Positions 1 through 10,972 are shown, numbered from the stretch's first letter. The stretch: DNA of 64,000 bases from Callipepla californica brunnescens (GCA_023055505.1 JALIRH010000043.1:258001-322000), one strand, 5' to 3'. The notes: generated by a model not told the origin, from the letters alone. Made by a program: numbers and translations.

Positions 1-439
1 GCTGATGGGACAAGAATGGCTTTTGCAATGGGGTGAGAATAGCTCAGCTGGTGAGAGTCTGTTTCTAGTATGCCAGTGGCTTGGAGAAGCCTGTATGGGA
101 CCCTCAAACAAAGATAAAACCCACTTTCACCTCTGACTACAACACAAATGCACGTTTCCCTGCTCCATTAACCCACAGTTTTATGAGTCACTTACTGTCA
201 CTGCTGCTTAGCTTGAGAAAGGCCATTATATTTAGGAACAGACAAGCAGAAGAAAGCTGGCATTTCTTTGTTTTTTTGCCCCAATTCAAATATAATCTTT
301 AGTGGGTGCCCTTTAAGAAAGATCTAGCAGTAGAAACAGTACCAGCAGAGCCCAGTCACCAGAGGCAGTAAAGATTGCCTAACACACAGCCAACCCACAG
401 AGAAAGAACCTCAGTAAATGGCAAATCTGGTGCTCTTAC
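1..439 (-). other. PTPRS: PTPRS intron after the juxtamembrane microexon (partial)
   Basis: Intron sequence running off the left edge. No sequence encoding the expected next residues (K-R-K-D-S-E-P) was found. Nothing else was recognised. Confidence 0.7.
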
Positions 440-451
440 CTGTCTGGCTTG
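440..451 (-). CDS. PTPRS: PTPRS juxtamembrane microexon (12 nt, KPD(S))
   Basis: A 12-nt exon, CAAGCCAGACAG, with acceptor TTCCTGGACAG and donor GTAAGA. Phase 2 in and out: AA|C AAG CCA GAC AG| gives N-K-P-D-S, exactly the residues that follow the membrane helix in mammalian PTPRS (YKNKPDSKRK, as remembered). Skipping keeps the frame and removes four residues. It corresponds to the mini-exon reported just inside the membrane in LAR-family receptors (meD, name from memory). The next exon (S-K-R-K...) is not in the first 439 bases, so the window ends inside the following intron. Confidence 0.88.
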
Positions 452-1083
452 CTGTCCAGGAAAGCAGTGAGTGGAGAAAAGACAAGACAAATGTCCAGAT
501 TAGAAAGGAACTGCAGAAGAATTGGGAAATGTCTGCTCAGCTCTAACCCTGGTAACACAAGTGGAAGGTGGGACCAGCATTCCCCTGTGTTAATGAACAC
601 CAACGAGGAACACCTGGGTCCCTGCTCCCTGCAGTACTTCTGTGCATAGCAGTGCCATGCATTCTGGGACGTAGAAGATATTCACATGTGTGTAAGCAAA
701 TCAACTGCAGGTGAAAGGTGGAGCAGGGTTAACGGAGCTCTCTCCGTAATGGGTAATGTCCCTAGGGACACACCTGTACTGGCCAGAGCTGCCATCTTGT
801 CCCTTTTCTTGATCTGTTTTGCTTAGCTCCTGCTTCCTTTCCTGCCCTCTTTTGCTGCACAGTGTGACCTGTCTGCTCTCAAGGGGACCCTGCTCCTGTC
901 TGTGCACTGTGAGCTTCTCAGAAATCCAAGGAAAAGGAGATTTCCAGAGCATTTCTGCCTTCTCTGGTGGCAGGATTTGCTCTCCAACTAATAACTTTAG
1001 GACCAAGGAGGAAACTGCCTTTAGGGGTTTATTACTGGAAACTTTCAGAACTGTCACAGAACTGGGCAAGAAGCATAACTTAC
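452..1083 (-). other. PTPRS: PTPRS intron between transmembrane exon and 12-nt microexon
   Basis: A 632-nt intron, GT-AG. On the minus strand a pyrimidine-rich stretch precedes the microexon acceptor, including CTGCTTTCCTGGACAG. No repeat or other exon is seen. The intron begins TAA in the exon frame. Confidence 0.85.
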
Positions 1084-1241
1084 TTTTTGTAGAGCAGAAT
1101 GGCAATGACAATGCAGATGATGAACACCACAGCCAGGACGGGCCCAATAACCCAGATCAGCCCTTCCTCTCCATCAATGATTGGCTGTGGGTCGGGGTTG
1201 TCCAGTTGTATAGGGTCGGAGAAAGGACTAGCAGCAAATGT
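1084..1241 (-). CDS. PTPRS: PTPRS exon: transmembrane segment
   Basis: A 158-nt exon with acceptor CATGTCTTTCAG|ACATTT and donor CAAAAA|GTAAGT, phase 0 in and 2 out. It encodes [20 protein letters not shown], then the acidic IIDGEEG, then the helix [18 protein letters not shown] and IAILLYK. The hydrophobic run of about 24 residues followed by lysines marks a type I membrane helix with a cytoplasmic basic stop. The final AA joins C of the 12-nt microexon to make N (YKNKPD). Reading through the donor gives a TAA at once. The extracellular acidic stretch is in the region where ADAM shedding occurs in the family. Confidence 0.97.
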
Positions 1242-2621
1242 CTGAAAGACATGAAAGATTGTGGAAAAGAGTTCAGAGAGGGAATGGGGACTTAAAATGA
1301 TGGGCAAATGTACAGCACTACAGATGAGATTACAGAGAAAGAGGGGAGGAATTAAAAATTAATGCTTGTAAACAGTCTGGTCTGGTGACTTAAACATAAA
1401 ATAATTCAATGTAATATGTCAGCTCTGCATGGAGCTGTGCTCTAGAGAAAATAAGAGGCAGGTTAAAATCCACCAGAGTCCTAGCTAATGAGCACTGCCC
1501 ACCACAATCTCCCCACCCCAGGGAAGATGTGTTCCCATCTTACATAGAAACTACAAAAAAACGAAGTGCACAGAGTTGAAATGGCAGGCCTTGGTTTGAG
1601 TGAAAACTCTGGGACAGGACAAGAACAGGAGATGTGGGCTCTGGGTCTTCAAAAACTCCATCAGCTCTCAGCAAGACTGCAGTTTTGTTTCATGAGGCAA
1701 CCGGTGTGATTCCAGGCTGCTGTGAGTGAGCGTGCACTACCTCGCTCTAAAGCAAAAACTACCACAAGCTGCAGTAATCCGATTGAGAAACGCATTCACA
1801 AGCGTGTCAGCCTAATCCTTTAATATCAAATACACAACTAAATATTTATTTTGAAAAATCCCTCTGAAAACCCTTAATTTCAAATAGCTCCCTGCTACAA
1901 TTCCATAGGGGGATTTAAAAACAACAAAGTATTCGACTGCTTCCTATTGTGCGTGAGGGAGGAGGGCAGGTAAATATTAAAACAGTTATTTTCATAAAGC
2001 CAAACACAACATTGCTGAAATTGGCTGCGGTGCTGAAGTGGTGAAGAGAGCAGAGAGCAGATCTGGTTTTCCATTAAAAAATATACTCCCCTCTGTGTGG
2101 TGGGGAGCTTAGTGATAACCAGGACATGTGGCATGCTGCTCTCAGAGCAGGACATCTGGGGTCACTGCTCGAAGGAATACAGGGGCAGTCTGCAAAAGAA
2201 ATGATGTTTTGTAAAGGGGTTTGACCCAGGGATCCCTGAACTGAAGCGTACTGCTGATAGTTCAGTACCCTCCGTTCTGACCTCAACTCTGGAGCCACAA
2301 GTGTAGAAAGTCCTGCCTAAACAGACTGACAAAATGCAGATGCAGCACACGAGATGCTTGTGTCAGACTGCACGGAACAGCACATTTACTGGGTGCAGAC
2401 ACCAGCACAAACAGCTCCAATAGTCCAGAGCTGGACTGGAAAGCTTTTGCAAAGAATAAAACCTCAAGCTCTAACATCTGGTGGAAGAGAGCTACAGAGA
2501 ATGCCAGAGGGCAGAAGACTTGCTGGCAGCTCACAGAGAGCTGCCCCTGCAGCTGCTGTCCCCGGTTAATAATGGGGACAGCAGGGCTGCAGGCATCTCA
2601 CGAGGGCAAGGCAGCACTTAC
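1242..2621 (-). other. PTPRS: PTPRS intron upstream of the transmembrane exon
   Basis: A 1,380-nt GT-AG intron. AT-rich around 1,800-2,000 and otherwise unremarkable; no repeat family recognised. Confidence 0.85.
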
Positions 2622-2837
2622 TGCCTCGGGCTCCTGCAGCACTGCCAGGATGAAGATGACATATCTCTGCCCCGGCTCCAGGGCTCTGTTCTCAAAGTTG
2701 TCGTAGTGTTTCATGTCGCCCAGGACGAAGTGGTTGGGAAGGGAACGAAAGCGGGCAGCGATGTAGGGCTTGGGGAAGTCCAGCTGACGGGAGTGACGCA
2801 GACTTCGTCGCCGCAGCCTAGCGATGTCCTGAACAAG
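2622..2837 (-). CDS. PTPRS: PTPRS exon: juxtamembrane ectodomain with furin-type cleavage site
   Basis: A 216-nt exon, phase 0 in and out, with acceptor TTCCCCCAG|CTTGTT and donor GAGGCA|GTAAGT. It reads LVQDIARLRRRSLRHSRQL, then DFPKPYIAARFRSLPNHF, then ALEPGQRYVIFILAVLQEPEA. The basic cluster R-L-R-R-R-S-L-R-H-S-R contains R-x-R-R, the site at which LAR-family receptors are known to be cut by furin-like proteases into non-covalently associated E and P subunits. Being a multiple of three it could be skipped in frame, which would remove the cleavage site, but there is no evidence of that. Confidence 0.95.
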
Positions 2838-3060
2838 CTGGGGGAAGCAAAGAACACCATGAGAACTGATGCCTTCAGCACCTTCAGGGCACAGGAAGGG
2901 GGAGAGCCAAACCACGGCACTCCGACTAGTCTCATTTTAGGTTCCCAGAACACAGATCACGTGCCCCACACCCACCCTTCCCAGATCTCTGGTCACTGTA
3001 ACATCCATTGCACTCTTTGCTCTCTCCCTTACAGCTGGCTGCAGTCTCAGCCACACTCAC

Positions 3061-3154
3061 CTCCTCCAGGTCCATCTCTTCAGGGCTGCCCAAGGGGTTC
3101 AGGAACTGTCCTCCACGGGACTTCCTCAGTGGCACCACCACAATGTAGTAAGCT
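3061..3154 (-). CDS. PTPRS: PTPRS exon: membrane-proximal ectodomain segment
   Basis: A 94-nt exon with acceptor CAACTCTTAG|AGCTTA and donor GAGGAG|GTGAGT, phase 2 in and 0 out. It reads AYYIVVVPLRKSRGGQF then LNPLGSPEEMDLEE. It starts the region between FN3-8 and the membrane, which has no FN3 signature but is well conserved in the family. The upstream acceptor has a relatively poor pyrimidine tract. The next exon continues L-V-Q-D-I-A. Confidence 0.93.
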
Positions 3155-3545
3155 CTAAGAGTTGAGAATAACCAGAAGAAATAGGTCTGAATCTCATTCT
3201 GGGAGCCACAAGAGAGCGCACACAGTGATGGAGGAAAGCTAGGTTTGCCCACTCACTCCTGGTGGCTCGACCCAGTAAGCCCCTTACATTTAATTTGTCC
3301 CTTCTATTGCTGTTTCTGGATTCAGTGACAGCCCCATATAACATGCCTCCCTTTGCGTTCCTGTGGCAACATGTTAGCCCTGGGAAGTGGCTCCACAGGA
3401 CAGGACTTAGGCTACGTCTGAACACACAGGGAACACACCCTCTGCTGCTGTCCTTGTGGGCTTGTGCTATGGAATCCAGCCATCAATGCTGATGCCCTGC
3501 AACATGAACTCAGTACATCAAGTCTGCAGTTTATTAGAAACCTAC
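3155..3545 (-). other. PTPRS: PTPRS short intron after FN3-8
   Basis: A 391-nt GT-AG intron starting GTAGGT. Nothing further seen. Confidence 0.85.
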
Positions 3546-3799
3546 TGGACAGCCACAGAGCTCTTCACATCAGGGAGAATCACCACCACGTTGCCATCAG
3601 CATCAGGCTTGTGGGTCACCTCTGGCTTCCTAGATAACATGTTAACAGCAGTCCAGGCAGCTACATTTTGCTGCAGGCCACCCATACTATTGCCCCGGTT
3701 CATGAGGACGAAGTTGTAGAACGTGTGGGGCTTCAAGTTGGTGATGAGTTTCTTGGTGGTGCGGCCATCCACATCAACGTTCAGCCCATTGTACTGGAT
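3546..3799 (-). CDS. PTPRS: PTPRS exon: fibronectin III domain 8, second half
   Basis: A 254-nt exon with acceptor TCTGCACAG|ATCCAG and donor GTCCA|GTAGGT, phase 0 in and 2 out. It encodes IQYNGLNVDVDGRTTKKLI, then LKPHTFYNFVLMNRGNSMG, then KPDADGNVVVILPDVKSSV. The donor position is fixed by protein fit: CA plus A of the next exon gives Q, then A-Y-Y-I-V-V-V. Reading on past the donor would give an immediate TAG stop. FN3-8 is the membrane-proximal FN3 and is present in both long and short isoforms. Confidence 0.94.
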
Positions 3800-4298
3800 C
3801 TGTGCAGAGAGAAGAGGCAGCAAAGATTACCATGAGCAAGGCTGATACTGCCTAGAGAACCAGACTCCTTTGCTTTGGTTTGCATGGGCCACTTGACTGT
3901 GCCCTGACCCAACTAGAGCTGGAGCAAACACAGGCACAGGAGCCACTGAGTGGGGAGCTGTCTGACTCTAGAGCTGTAGTGTCTCCAGGCACAAGGCAGA
4001 CAGGGGACAGGGCCTTAAACTTGAAGAGGACTTCTCTGTGAAGAGAACTTTTTATCCAAAAATGGGAAGAGTGTGACAACTTGCCAAGAGAGGCAAAAGT
4101 TTTCTAACAGAGGTAGGAGTGCAACCCCACAGGCTGATTTTCAGCACACCTTCTTGACTTAGAGATTAACCATTATTTGCCCAGATCTGAGAAGCAGATC
4201 CATGATTTCTGGCTCTTATAATCAGCTCTTCAAATGAACAGACAAGACTCTCAGGAAATTGAGAAGGAACACAGTTCTGACTCTTGCTTTCCACTTGC
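3800..4298 (-). other. PTPRS: PTPRS GC-AG intron inside FN3-8
   Basis: A 499-nt intron that begins GCAAGT and ends CTGCACAG on the minus strand. The GC donor is imposed by the join Y-K|I-Q-Y-N-G. No repeats seen. Confidence 0.88.
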
Positions 4299-4396
4299 CT
4301 TGTATGGAGTGGGAGAGTTGTAATTCTCTGGAAACTCCCAGCTCAAAAGGACAGATGTCTTTGTCACCATCTTCACCTTGAAGTTTTTGGGTAAAA
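4299..4396 (-). CDS. PTPRS: PTPRS exon: fibronectin III domain 8, first half, with GC donor
   Basis: A 98-nt exon with acceptor TCTCAGCAG|TTTTAC, phase 1 in and 0 out. It reads [17 protein letters not shown], then [16 protein letters not shown]. The family sequence continues IQYNGL, found at the start of the next exon, so the donor must be ACAAG|GCAAGT. That is a GC dinucleotide in an otherwise ideal donor context, the standard GC-AG class of U2 introns. No GT close by would keep the protein intact. In short isoforms this exon is expected to join directly to FN3-3. Confidence 0.94.
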
Positions 4397-5086
4397 CTGC
4401 TGAGAGAAAAGTGAGGAAGAAGGGGAGAAGGAAGAAGAAAAGGCAGCAGAGGAAAGGAAGAGCAAGAAACAGAGGGAAGACAATGTCAGGCACTGGCAAA
4501 AAGGTCTGCCAGTCAGAGTCTGGTTGCTGCTGCAGGAATGGAAGGGCTTACTCCCTCCTTCACACTTTGCTTGAGTTTTGCCAAGGTCCACTTCCTAATG
4601 CTTCCTGTCCCCATGCTTAACCCCGGAGAGGGTGAGGGAGGGTGCGTGGCTCTGCCCCTCACCCTGTCCGTGCTCAGTGCACACTATGGGTCTAGGTGGC
4701 TGCTGCAGGAACGAGGTGCTGGCTTTCTGAGCATGCTCAGGTGAGGAAACCCAACCCAGGTAACATCTGAGGCTTTCTGATTTTCCTGTTTTCTTTCGGC
4801 TGTTTGCAAAAGCTGAAGAAAATGCTCTTCCCACCTGTACAGCGACTGGCCCCGTACTTCAGGTGCCAGTGAAAGAAGGGTGTCCGGACTTAACTTAGAA
4901 GAAAGTGGTAAAAGAGACTTACCTGGCACAAGGCAGAGAGGAGCTGAGAGACTGAGCGTGAAACCAGAGTGCTCTGCATTTACTCACGAGCCTGGCTGAG
5001 CCTGGCTTTACCTCTCCAGCTCTCTGCCTCCTGGCACCAGCCCCGGTTACAAGGAGAGAGAGGGAGGAGAAACCGGTAAGTCCTAC
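4397..5086 (-). other. PTPRS: PTPRS intron between FN3-7 and FN3-8
   Basis: A 690-nt GT-AG intron. The 3' end is a long C/T tract (purine-rich GAAGAAGG on the plus strand at 4,400-4,470). Confidence 0.85.
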
Positions 5087-5677
5087 CTTGATCCAGCTGG
5101 AACGTTCGATACTGGACGGTTGGGCTGTATGGCCCGGGGCCTTTACTGGTGTGAGCACGGATTTTAACATCATAGGCAGTGTTGGGTTTGAGGCCGTTGA
5201 GGGTGTACGAGTTCTCTGGGGAGGGGGACAGGTCTTTTTCCAGTGGGTTGCCAGGAGAACCGGCTTCCCGGTACGCCACGGTGTATTTGACGATGGCTCC
5301 GTTCCTCTCGGCCAGCACGGGGGGGAGCCAGCCAAACTGGACCGACATGGAAGTGATGTTGCTCGCCTCGAGGATTTGGGGGTAACCCTTGGGGATGTCT
5401 TCAGGGGTGGTGAGTTCCTGCACAGCTTCCTCCCCAAAGCCAGCCCGGCTTTTCACGGCCAGCTTGAAAACATATGTGGCGCCTTTGTGGATGCTGGGAG
5501 CGGTGTACTTATCCTCCAGGGCTGTGAACTCCAAGGTAGCCAGGGGGTCGACGTCCTTGCGGCCAAACTGGAGCCGGTAGCCCATCACCTGGCCTTCAGC
5601 GTCCAGCGGAGGCTCCCATTTCACCAGAAGAGTATTCTCCTCTGTCTGGTGCACAGACAGGATGGGCTTCCCTGGGA
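5087..5677 (-). CDS. PTPRS: PTPRS exon: fibronectin III domains 6 and 7
   Basis: A 591-nt exon, the largest here, with acceptor CTCTCCCAG|TCCCAG and donor CAAG|GTAGGA, phase 1 in and out. FN3-6 runs from VPGKPILSVHQTEENTL with VKWEPPLDAEGQVMGYRLQF to SRAGFGEEAVQELTTPED. FN3-7 runs from GYPQILEASNITSMSVQF with WLPPVLAERNGAIVKY to the YRTFQLDQ end, including LKPNTAYDVKIRAHT. This segment diverges most between LAR paralogues, and it matches PTPRS. It is GC-rich, and the plus strand shows a 268-codon shadow ORF over it. The exon is in-frame skippable and is absent from four-FN3 isoforms. Confidence 0.97.
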
Positions 5678-8600
5678 CTGGGAGAGAACAGAGACAGCTT
5701 CAGCCACATGCGGGACAGGGGAGCTGGTGAGGAGATGCAGACGCTCGAGCTGCAGCACAGATCTCTTGAATTGCTGGCAAGTTTTCACCTTGACCTTGTG
5801 TACCTCCCTAAACCAGGCTGCTGCTGCTACCCACCCACTCTACAGGTGGATGGTCTCTATCAATTTGAGGAGGGGAGATGCACTGCTCCTGTGATGTTCT
5901 TACATGGTTCTGTTATTTTTGTTCCCTGTCCTTGGGAAGGAAAGGTGAGCCCTGCTTCTCTCTTATCACCTGACCACTTTACCATAGTTGGGAAGAACGA
6001 ACTCAGGAGCCCTGCTGTCATCACCACCCAAGCATATTGCATCACAGCACAGGCACAAATGAGTGCAGGAGTCCCCTAGACTTCTGTTCTCTCTTTCTCT
6101 CTCTCCATTACGCAGCACAACTCATGCAGAAAGAGACTGGAACAGATTGGCTCAGGCTGGGAAGGCCAGAGCAGCTGCGGGTGAAGTAATGAAGGATGGG
6201 AAAGGAAAGTCTGGGCAGCCCCAGGTACTGAGCAGCAGGCACAAGGCCAGCTGAAGTAAGTCTGGCAGGCATGTGATCACCCAGTTGGGTACAGAGAAGC
6301 ATACAGAGAGTCGAATCTAGAGCTCAAAGTCTGTGCAAGGCAGAGGGCAGGAAGAGACGCTGCAATTTCTCTCCTCTGGGTGAAGGGAAAAGACATCTGA
6401 GTGTTGGTGTGTTTTCAGCTAGCTCCCTCCTCACCCTGTCAGATAGTTCCTCCATGTTTGGGGAATACTGCAGGAACTCAGCAGTGCCTCTGCCTAATGA
6501 GCCCTGGCTCAGCCCGACAGCAGAGCAAGCCCACTGCCACAGTTAAATGACATGTGTAGGCCCAGAGGTTTCTGAAACTAGATGAAATCGGAGCATTAAT
6601 TCCAGCAGCTCACGCATCATTTACATTCACTCCACTATTAGAGATCTAATTTCCTTCTCTCTGCCTTGGTGCTTCTTTTGATTGAGCAGAAAGGGAGAGA
6701 GAATGGAGTAGAGGAGTGACCCCGGCCCACTCTGGCAGCACGTGTCTGACTGAGAGCTGGCAGGCTGGAAAGCTGCAGTGCAGCTAACAGAGCGAGCAGG
6801 AGGGAGCTGGCGGGGAAGGATGCTGCATGTGTCAGGGATCCTGGCAGTCACTGCAGGGAAACCATTCTGCTGGGTGTACCGACTGACACGAGAACACACG
6901 GATGAGGCGTCGTCTCTGAAACAAATGCTTCATTCACTCTGAACTGCCAGCAGATGCCTAGGGAGCAGTGCTGGGAGATCCTCCCTTGGAAATACCGAAG
7001 AAACACATTAAAGAGAAAAACAATGCCATTACCTTTATGCTTCTGTTTTTATCACAAATGTTACTACAGTCAGCTGAGCTTGAAAATATTACATTTGAAC
7101 AACAAATATTGTTTTGGAGAAAAGTAAGAAGGAAGCAGGGGGAAGTGCTTTATTTTGCAATTGGTTTGGACAGTAAAGGAGAAAATTGGATGTATTACTG
7201 TATTTAAATTCAGCCCGTAGCCCTGAACGATAAAGAAAAAGATCTTTCTTCTTGGAAGGTATATTGACTCAACACTGCAAAGAAGATAAGAATGTTACAA
7301 AACCATTTGAAAGATTTTTTTTTTTTAATAGCTATTTCAAGTTGGGGAAAATTGAGTTTTGGGTAATAGCTGCTGTGGTAGAGAAAACATCCCTGTGCGA
7401 CTAATCACCTGCACTACAAATCCTAATGGGGAGACATGGGAGAGGCTGACAAGAGAGTGACAAGAGAGGAAGGAAGGGAGGGAGAAAAAAGGTTCCAGAG
7501 AGAAAAATGAAGAAAGCAGAGAGCCTCAGGAAGAAGGACATGAGAGGAGAGAAGCAGAGACAGAGTGAGAAGATGCATGGGCAAAGCTGGAAGGGGAAGG
7601 AGAAGAGGATAAATGAAGGAAAAATCTTCTGGCAGCCCACTGATACTACAGAGCGTGAGGACAGGAGTCTGGATGCTGGCATCCAAACGTACCCTGCTGT
7701 TTCTATCCATGTCCTGGAAATCAACCTTGTTACCATCTCTTAGCTATGCAGGAGAGGCAAGAGCAAAGAGAAAGGCTGAATTCTCATTCTGTCTGAAGAC
7801 AGAAACATAGAATGGGATCAGGGTGGGACAGAGTAAAAGACAACAGCACAGAGGGCATCTGCTGCTCCTGTTTTGCACATTTCAGGCTCCTGAGCCCTCA
7901 GCTGAGGGTCTGTGCTGCTTCCAGAGCCTGAGCAGAGGTTTCCAGGCTAATCACACTGCACTGACCAAAGGCCTTTGACCACTGCAGAGGCAGAGAACAA
8001 CATTCTTCCAGAAACAAGAGATAATGTCAGTTTTGAAGCTGCTAGAAGCAGGGTGAAGATAACTGCCTCACAATGAAGAAGCAGCAGTCAGGGTTGAGAC
8101 TAGACAACGAAATGAAATGACAAGGGCAGAGAGCCATAACCTGACAGCCTGAGCAACGGTAAGATGGGGTGAGAGAAGGTAACCACAGTCCAACAGCCAG
8201 GTGCAGGCACAAAAGTCCCACTCCATTACACAAAACTTCTGTCATACTGCATAGCAGAGCTCTGTCTGAGAGCACCAACCACAGGAAGAAAGATGATGAG
8301 AGGACAGGTGGAACACATACCTCTCCTTTCTGCCTGCAGCACAACTGAGTGGAGGAACAAGGAGTACCCTCGTGACCTTTGTCACTCCTTCCAGGCCCTA
8401 GCATCCTAGCCTGACACTGCATCCTCTGCACTGAGGCTGACAGACTTTGCCACAAAGAATAGGGCAAAGGGAGGAATGAATCTGGGTGGGATGTGCAGAG
8501 CGAGCCCAGGTTGCAGAAATATTTGCAAGAAAAGGTCAATACTGTCACTATTCTTCCTCCCTACGTATCGCCAGTCCCAGGCAAAGAGGGGAGGGAGCTA

Positions 8601-9077
8601 TGTTCACGCATGATACTGAAAGAAGATAAGGCTGGGCAGCATAAGCCTTCACTGTCTCTCTGTTGCTTTTCAACTCTTTGCAAGTAAGCACCATGACAGC
8701 AGGGCTCTGGGTCTCCAGCTCCCCATGGTACACGTGTGTGCCCACCATCAAAGCTCTCCATTGGCACCACATGGGTCAGTTCAGGCAAAGATTCTCTTAA
8801 TTTTGGTGAACTGGAATTTACAGTGCACGAGATTACAAGCGTATAATTTGTCCTCTGTTGTATTTCTGGATGTGTGGAGACTTCCTGCAGTACTGAAGAG
8901 AAAATTATTTCATTTACTGAGGACAACCTGTGAGGAATGATTTTCTGCCTTACTAGAAATAATTTTTTCTCTAGGGGCAGCATGGCATTTGTTCTGAGGA
9001 GAGTGAGATGAAAGAAGCTTCTTTGCTCCAGGATGTTATGAAACGGGGGCGCTGCAAAGGATCAAGAAAAGCCTTAC
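5678..9077 (-). other. PTPRS: PTPRS intron between FN3-5 and FN3-6
   Basis: A 3.4-kb intron. It holds a short poly-T at 7,313-7,327, a purine-rich stretch at about 7,430-7,620, and AT-rich sequence at 6,990-7,330. No coding exon or recognisable transposon was found. Confidence 0.8.
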
Positions 9078-9195
9078 CTGCACCCTTAGTGGTGACCACC
9101 TTCGGTTTGCTGCGAGCACCATCTCCCTTCATGGTGTAGGCGGCCACGGTAATGGAATATGCAGTCTCAGGCTGGAGCCCAGCAATGACCATCTC
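9078..9195 (-). CDS. PTPRS: PTPRS exon: fibronectin III domain 5, last part
   Basis: A 118-nt exon with acceptor CAAACAG|GAGATG and donor GCAG|GTAAGG, phase 0 in and 1 out. It reads [19 protein letters not shown], then [20 protein letters not shown]. The L-x-P-x-T-x-Y signature of FN3 F and G strands is present (LQPETAY). The exon closes FN3-5. Its trailing G joins TC of the next exon to give V of VPGKP. Confidence 0.95.
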
Positions 9196-10972
9196 CTGTT
9201 TGCAAGATTCCAAAGGAAAATGGTGTAAATACTTATGTACATACACACAGGTAGATCTCTCCTCCTTGCAGGAATCTCGGGTCTTTCTAACATGCAGGAA
9301 CATTCACTGAATCGGAAGCCACAAGACACCCAGGGGCAACTAGGCAGATGTGGCAACGGCAGAAGGTTGAGGGCCACGTCCCTCTGGGTGCAGCACACAC
9401 CCCAGCTGCAAACAGCCCCTCTGTCAACACAGCGTGTTTCTGCAGGCCCCAGTTCAATGCGTTCCCTTTCAGATCTACCTCTCACACAATCCGCATCTCA
9501 ACACGAACTGCTTCAGCCATCAAAACACTGCTCTTCAAAATGTTCCTCTTCACTACGCCGTCTCAGAGGAGGTTTCAGTGGTTTCAAGGATATTACATTT
9601 TTTTCTCCTTTATCCCCTCCCTTCTCTCCTCAGAGATATTTTTATTATGCCTTCATAATATTAAAAGGACTGCTTTAACACAAAGTGCAAGATGTCATTT
9701 TTTGCTTGCAGGTTAAGAGCTCTCTGCCAAATTCCCAGTGCCCTCCTTCCTCCCTCCGCTGTCAGCCTCACCACACCTGGCTCCCAAAAGCTTCTGTTAG
9801 AAGACAGGCCTCAAGAACAGCCCTTCCCACAAGCACTCAGCTTCTCCAAGGGCTGTGCTGTAACAGAATGTCCATGCTAAACCGAACAGGATGGGGGCAC
9901 TGCAGCAGGGTTTTCTCCAAGGCTCTGAGAAGGAGGGAGATGTGAATTTTGTGCACGTTTTGTGGCCTTTCTTTCCCCTCATCCCTAATGTCCCTCAGTG
10001 ATAATGAAATGAAATCTCAGGGCAGCACTTGGGGAAAAATTGCTGGTGCTGAAAATATTTGTGCTGCCCTCAGAGCTGAGCATGAGGTGGAAAATGCAGT
10101 ACTTCAAAACAGCAGGACTTCAATCAAGTTTGGAAGCCATTAGCTAGGGAGACAGCTCTGCCTTCTGGGAGTCAAAAAACCTGTCCTGCTTTCACCCTTG
10201 CCACTGAGTTTTATTAACATTTTAGGCAAGCAGTGCAGCCCCTCCATCTGCAATGAGCCCCTCGCTTTTGTAGGGAGCTCAGCAATCGATGGGAGATACA
10301 CATATATTCATTGTAGCAGTGTATTATCTTGGGATCCCCCTCCTCCAAGGAAATGCTTTCTTCTACTGCTTTGTAGCTGTAAGATCACTGAAACCGTTTG
10401 GCATTTTAACAGAAGCAGCAAATGCCAAACAGCCAAGATGATTTTATGGTCTACTTGAAAGGCAAAAGGGCCAACAGCAATTCAGGGCTTTGTGTGAACA
10501 AGTACCTATGAATCTTGGCCCTTTCAGGGCACAAAGCATTTGCTGATACCTCAGAAGTTACAGGGCTTTGAACAGCCAATGCTCTCCGGTCTATCTTTGT
10601 TTTTCAGACACAAGGCTGGGTGGTGGCAGAGCAGCCCATCTTTAGGTGCATGTTTAAGGTCCTCCCAGCCTCAGTGTCCCACCTGCTTCCCCACGGGGGA
10701 GCAGCAGACTGCCTTTCCCTCAGAGCCGAAGGGAAAACCCCACAGTACCACCGCTGACAAACTACACAATCACACAGGGTTGCGGAGCAGAGCAAATGGG
10801 GCAAGGACAATGCACAGGAACACCAACAGCAGGTTTTAAAACAGGCACACTGGCACTGCAAAAACAAACCAACAAAAACAAACCAACCAAAAAAAAAGGA
10901 AAACACCACAACAGGAAGTGGGAGAAGGGAAGGGACAGAACCAGGATAGGATGTTTTGTTGTCTTTACTTAC
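9196..10972 (-). other. PTPRS: PTPRS intron downstream of meC
   Basis: A 1.78-kb intron starting GTAAGT. A CAAA-rich simple stretch sits at 10,857-10,904, close to the microexon. Nothing else was recognised. Confidence 0.8.

Noticed and set aside
1084..1241. Assignment to PTPRD or PTPRF
   Set aside because: The helix reads [18 protein letters not shown], and FN3-7 and the KPDS microexon fit PTPRS; as remembered, PTPRD has LIWVVG and PTPRF is more divergent here.
819..1295. 158-codon plus-strand ORF
   Set aside because: It lies antisense to the transmembrane exon and is a composition shadow.
2481..3158. 225-codon plus-strand ORF
   Set aside because: It spans two real minus-strand exons and the intron between them; no family resemblance.
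3541..3546. Donor after CAG TAG in the FN3-8 exon
   Set aside because: Splicing after TAG would put a stop into the frame. CA|GTAGGT gives the expected Q-A-Y-Y join instead.
5088..5894. 268-codon plus-strand ORF
   Set aside because: It is the antisense shadow of the GC-rich FN3-6/7 exon, whose minus-strand reading matches PTPRS throughout.
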